7,389 nt of DNA from Candidatus Zhuqueibacterota bacterium 4484_87 (GTDB taxonomy: Bacteria; Zhuqueibacterota; Zhuqueibacteria; Thermofontimicrobiales; Thermofontimicrobiaceae), in NCBI GenBank assembly GCA_002085355.1, contig NATN01000180.1, positions 1 through 7,389 on the forward strand, in the 5' to 3' direction. Under the pieces are notes generated by a model. That model was not told the DNA's origin. It was given only the letters and a program-made list of their open reading frames with translations, and did not search any database. The position numbers and the translations under genes were made by a program. This document shows, piece by piece, positions 6,601 through 7,389 of this stretch (its first letter is position 1; each line of letters opens with the position of its first letter).

Positions 6601-7385
6601 AGCTCATAATGAATTTGTGCACAAATGCCGCTCATGCGATGCGTGATAAAGGTGGTCTGTTGGAAGTAAATCTCAAAGATATTGAGATGGACGAACACAG
6701 TGCGAAACAATATCAGGAACTAAAACCCGGACCTTATGTAAAGCTAATGGTAAAAGATACCGGTATCGGAATTGACCCGCAAATTATCGACCGGATTTTT
6801 GAGCCCTATTTTACTACCAAGGGCGTCGGAGATGGTGCTGGTATGGGGCTGGCTTTGGTGCACAGCATAGTGAAGGGTTATCGCGGCGAAATCGTTGTGT
6901 ACAGTGAAAAAGGTAGAGGGACAACTTTCAATATTTTCTTGCCACGAATTCAGGGACCTGTGAGAACAGAGAGAGAAAAAAAGGAAAAACTTCCTCACGG
7001 AGCTGAAAATATATTATTTGTCGATGACGAGAAAAATATTGTCGCTGTAGGTTCGCAAATTTTGAGAAGATTGGGGTACAACGTTTCCATGGCGACAAGC
7101 GGCCAAGAAGCTCTCTCATTGTTTGAAAAAAATCCGGATGAGTATGATCTCATTATTACTGATCAGACCATGCCTAAAATGACCGGGGTGGAGTTATCGA
7201 AAAAAGTGCTGCAACTTCGCTCTGATATGCCAATTATTCTTTGCACGGGTTTCAGCGAAGTTGTGTCCAAAGAAAAAGCCAAACAAATGGGCGTCGCAGA
7301 ATTTTTAATGAAGCCGCTTTTTAGCAAAGACCTGGCAACTGTAGTCAGAAATGTGCTTGATGAGTGGAAAAAGTCGAAGAAATAG
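3693..7385 (+). CDS. Hybrid sensor histidine kinase, REC-PAS-GAF-PAS-GAF-PAS-HisKA-HATPase-REC
   Basis: This is an intact 1230-residue soluble kinase with no signal peptide or membrane segment. Domains in order: receiver 1 (5-120; acid pair Asp11-Asp12, phosphoacceptor Asp55 in LILMDIQL, Thr83, Lys105); PAS 1 (135-250, ending FQDNTERKK); a diverged GAF 1 (282-436); PAS 2 (446-560, ending ARDVTERKK); GAF 2 (580-722); PAS 3 (728-842, GRNPKILKSG, no LOV cysteine); HisKA (850-918; His867 in GGIAHDFNN); HATPase_c (960-1086; Asn974 and Asn978 in NLCTNAAHAM, DTGIGI 1022-1027, FEPYFTTK 1036-1043, GAGMGLALV 1048-1056); receiver 2 (1105-1222; Asp1111-Asp1112, Asp1157, Thr1185, Lys1207). All catalytic residues are present. 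His867 should pass phosphate to Asp1157, while receiver 1 probably takes phosphate from another kinase; its LTAYADDNTLARAK...EPFGYILKPF wording is typical of receivers that sit beside HisKA_2 kinases, such as the gene just upstream. There is no DNA-binding or enzymatic output domain, so it is an intermediate in a relay. The PAS/GAF ligands are unknown; no haem, flavin or chromophore residue is recognisable. Confidence 0.95.
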   Translation: MENKTILVVEDDNIIGMEIRSRIKTLGYSVPEVISYGEEAIEKAKEILPDLILMDIQLRGEIDGVKAAETIRNELDIPVVYLTAYADDNTLARAKITEPFGYILKPFEERELASTIEMALYKHQIDKKLKQSQRWLATTLKSIGEGVIATDMKGQITFMNPIAENLTGWNEDDALDHEINDVFKIYDDDSGSFVQDLFDKVKSDKRLEISEELTLESSKGERRPIIFTASQIMDKKGRLSGYVVVFQDNTERKKSRAILTRQSQFNKIRAELWEVAADKSLSEEEAIQKMINLLGPAIGAHRVSYNKLFGSYLQESEYKCILEWNDSRVKKTLKATLPAKIVNYFLKEKMSVLTLESALEKLPTMLRSVAKPVLKRFQKEADLESLLLVPFYLNNELEALISFDACHSIPQKPQWDEDTKNIISESVGIIANYISQKRNEEARQESEERFRAIFESAPDSIFIKDKFLTYTNINPAMEKLFKFPMSELLGLTDEELYGPEVGALTQQEDLQVLKGQIINNEITLPIGKSQLTFSVVKAPMRDHKGDIVGICGIARDVTERKKEAETRNVMHEIAHAASETKDLREFFQSVQESLGRIIDTKNFYIALYNKTTHSFTLPYHVDEKDRFTEVPAEKTMTAYVLKMKKSVLVVEDEIKKLAAQGKIKIMGALPKVWLGVPLMSGKNVIGVIGLQSYQSESVYSKEQVAFLEFVSNQIASAIVSKKAEEERIRLVTAVEHSGDGIVITDEKAKILYVNPAYERITGYSVEEMIGRNPKILKSGVHNKAFYQNLWETLTSGKVWKGQLTNRKKSGTNYQEDATISPVFDENNKIINYVAIKRDVTEELNLQTRLRQAEKLEAIGTLAGGIAHDFNNIIAAIIGYAELSQDDIHDERIRRNLEQILKASQRAKDLVQQILAFSRQSDEERKPLQIALVVKEAMNLMRATIPTTIEIKTKIENKNSYILGDPTKIHQLIMNLCTNAAHAMRDKGGLLEVNLKDIEMDEHSAKQYQELKPGPYVKLMVKDTGIGIDPQIIDRIFEPYFTTKGVGDGAGMGLALVHSIVKGYRGEIVVYSEKGRGTTFNIFLPRIQGPVRTEREKKEKLPHGAENILFVDDEKNIVAVGSQILRRLGYNVSMATSGQEALSLFEKNPDEYDLIITDQTMPKMTGVELSKKVLQLRSDMPIILCTGFSEVVSKEKAKQMGVAEFLMKPLFSKDLATVVRNVLDEWKKSKK

Positions 7386-7389
7386 CCAT

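Overview
The window is a stretch of bacterial two-component signalling DNA, AT-rich (roughly 40% G+C by eye), with every gene on the + strand and little intergenic space. The organism is probably a member of the Fibrobacteres-Chlorobi-Bacteroidetes (FCB) superphylum or a nearby candidate phylum of the Calditrichota/KSB1 kind. This is inferred from the large Reg_prop/Y_Y_Y sensor kinase, the HisKA_2-type kinases and the very long hybrid kinase. Clear Shine-Dalgarno sites before the two complete starts argue mildly against a typical Bacteroides. The taxonomic guess is weak because nothing in the window is a phylogenetic marker.

Layout. (1) 1-330 is the 3' end of a HisKA_2-type histidine kinase: the ATP-binding domain only, with the rest upstream of the window. 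(2) 385-3619 is one large membrane sensor kinase gene that is broken into two reading frames around 1346-1380. The 5' part (385-1380) has a signal peptide and six beta-propeller blades. The 3' part (1346-3619) has seven more blades, a Y_Y_Y domain, one transmembrane helix, a coiled coil, a HisKA_2 phosphoacceptor domain and an HATPase domain. Blade spacing says that about 59 nt (a 3n+2 length), holding the core of the seventh blade, are missing at the break; with them the sensor would have two seven-bladed propellers and about 1097 residues. (3) 3620-3692 is a short spacer with a weak terminator-like hairpin and a 9-nt direct repeat. (4) 3693-7385 encodes an intact soluble 1230-residue hybrid kinase: REC-PAS-GAF-PAS-GAF-PAS-HisKA-HATPase-REC.

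How they may work together (inference). The N-terminal receiver of the hybrid kinase is of the kind usually found beside HisKA_2 kinases, so the membrane sensor, and perhaps the upstream kinase, could phosphorylate it. That would feed an extracytoplasmic signal into a cytoplasmic kinase that also integrates PAS/GAF inputs. The pathway ends at the C-terminal receiver, which has no output domain, so the final effector is not in the window. If the break in the sensor gene is real and not an assembly error, the membrane branch is disabled.

I found no mobile element, CRISPR array, tRNA, rRNA or recognisable new system. The most notable points are the broken propeller sensor with its predictable missing half-blade and the receiver-at-both-ends hybrid kinase.
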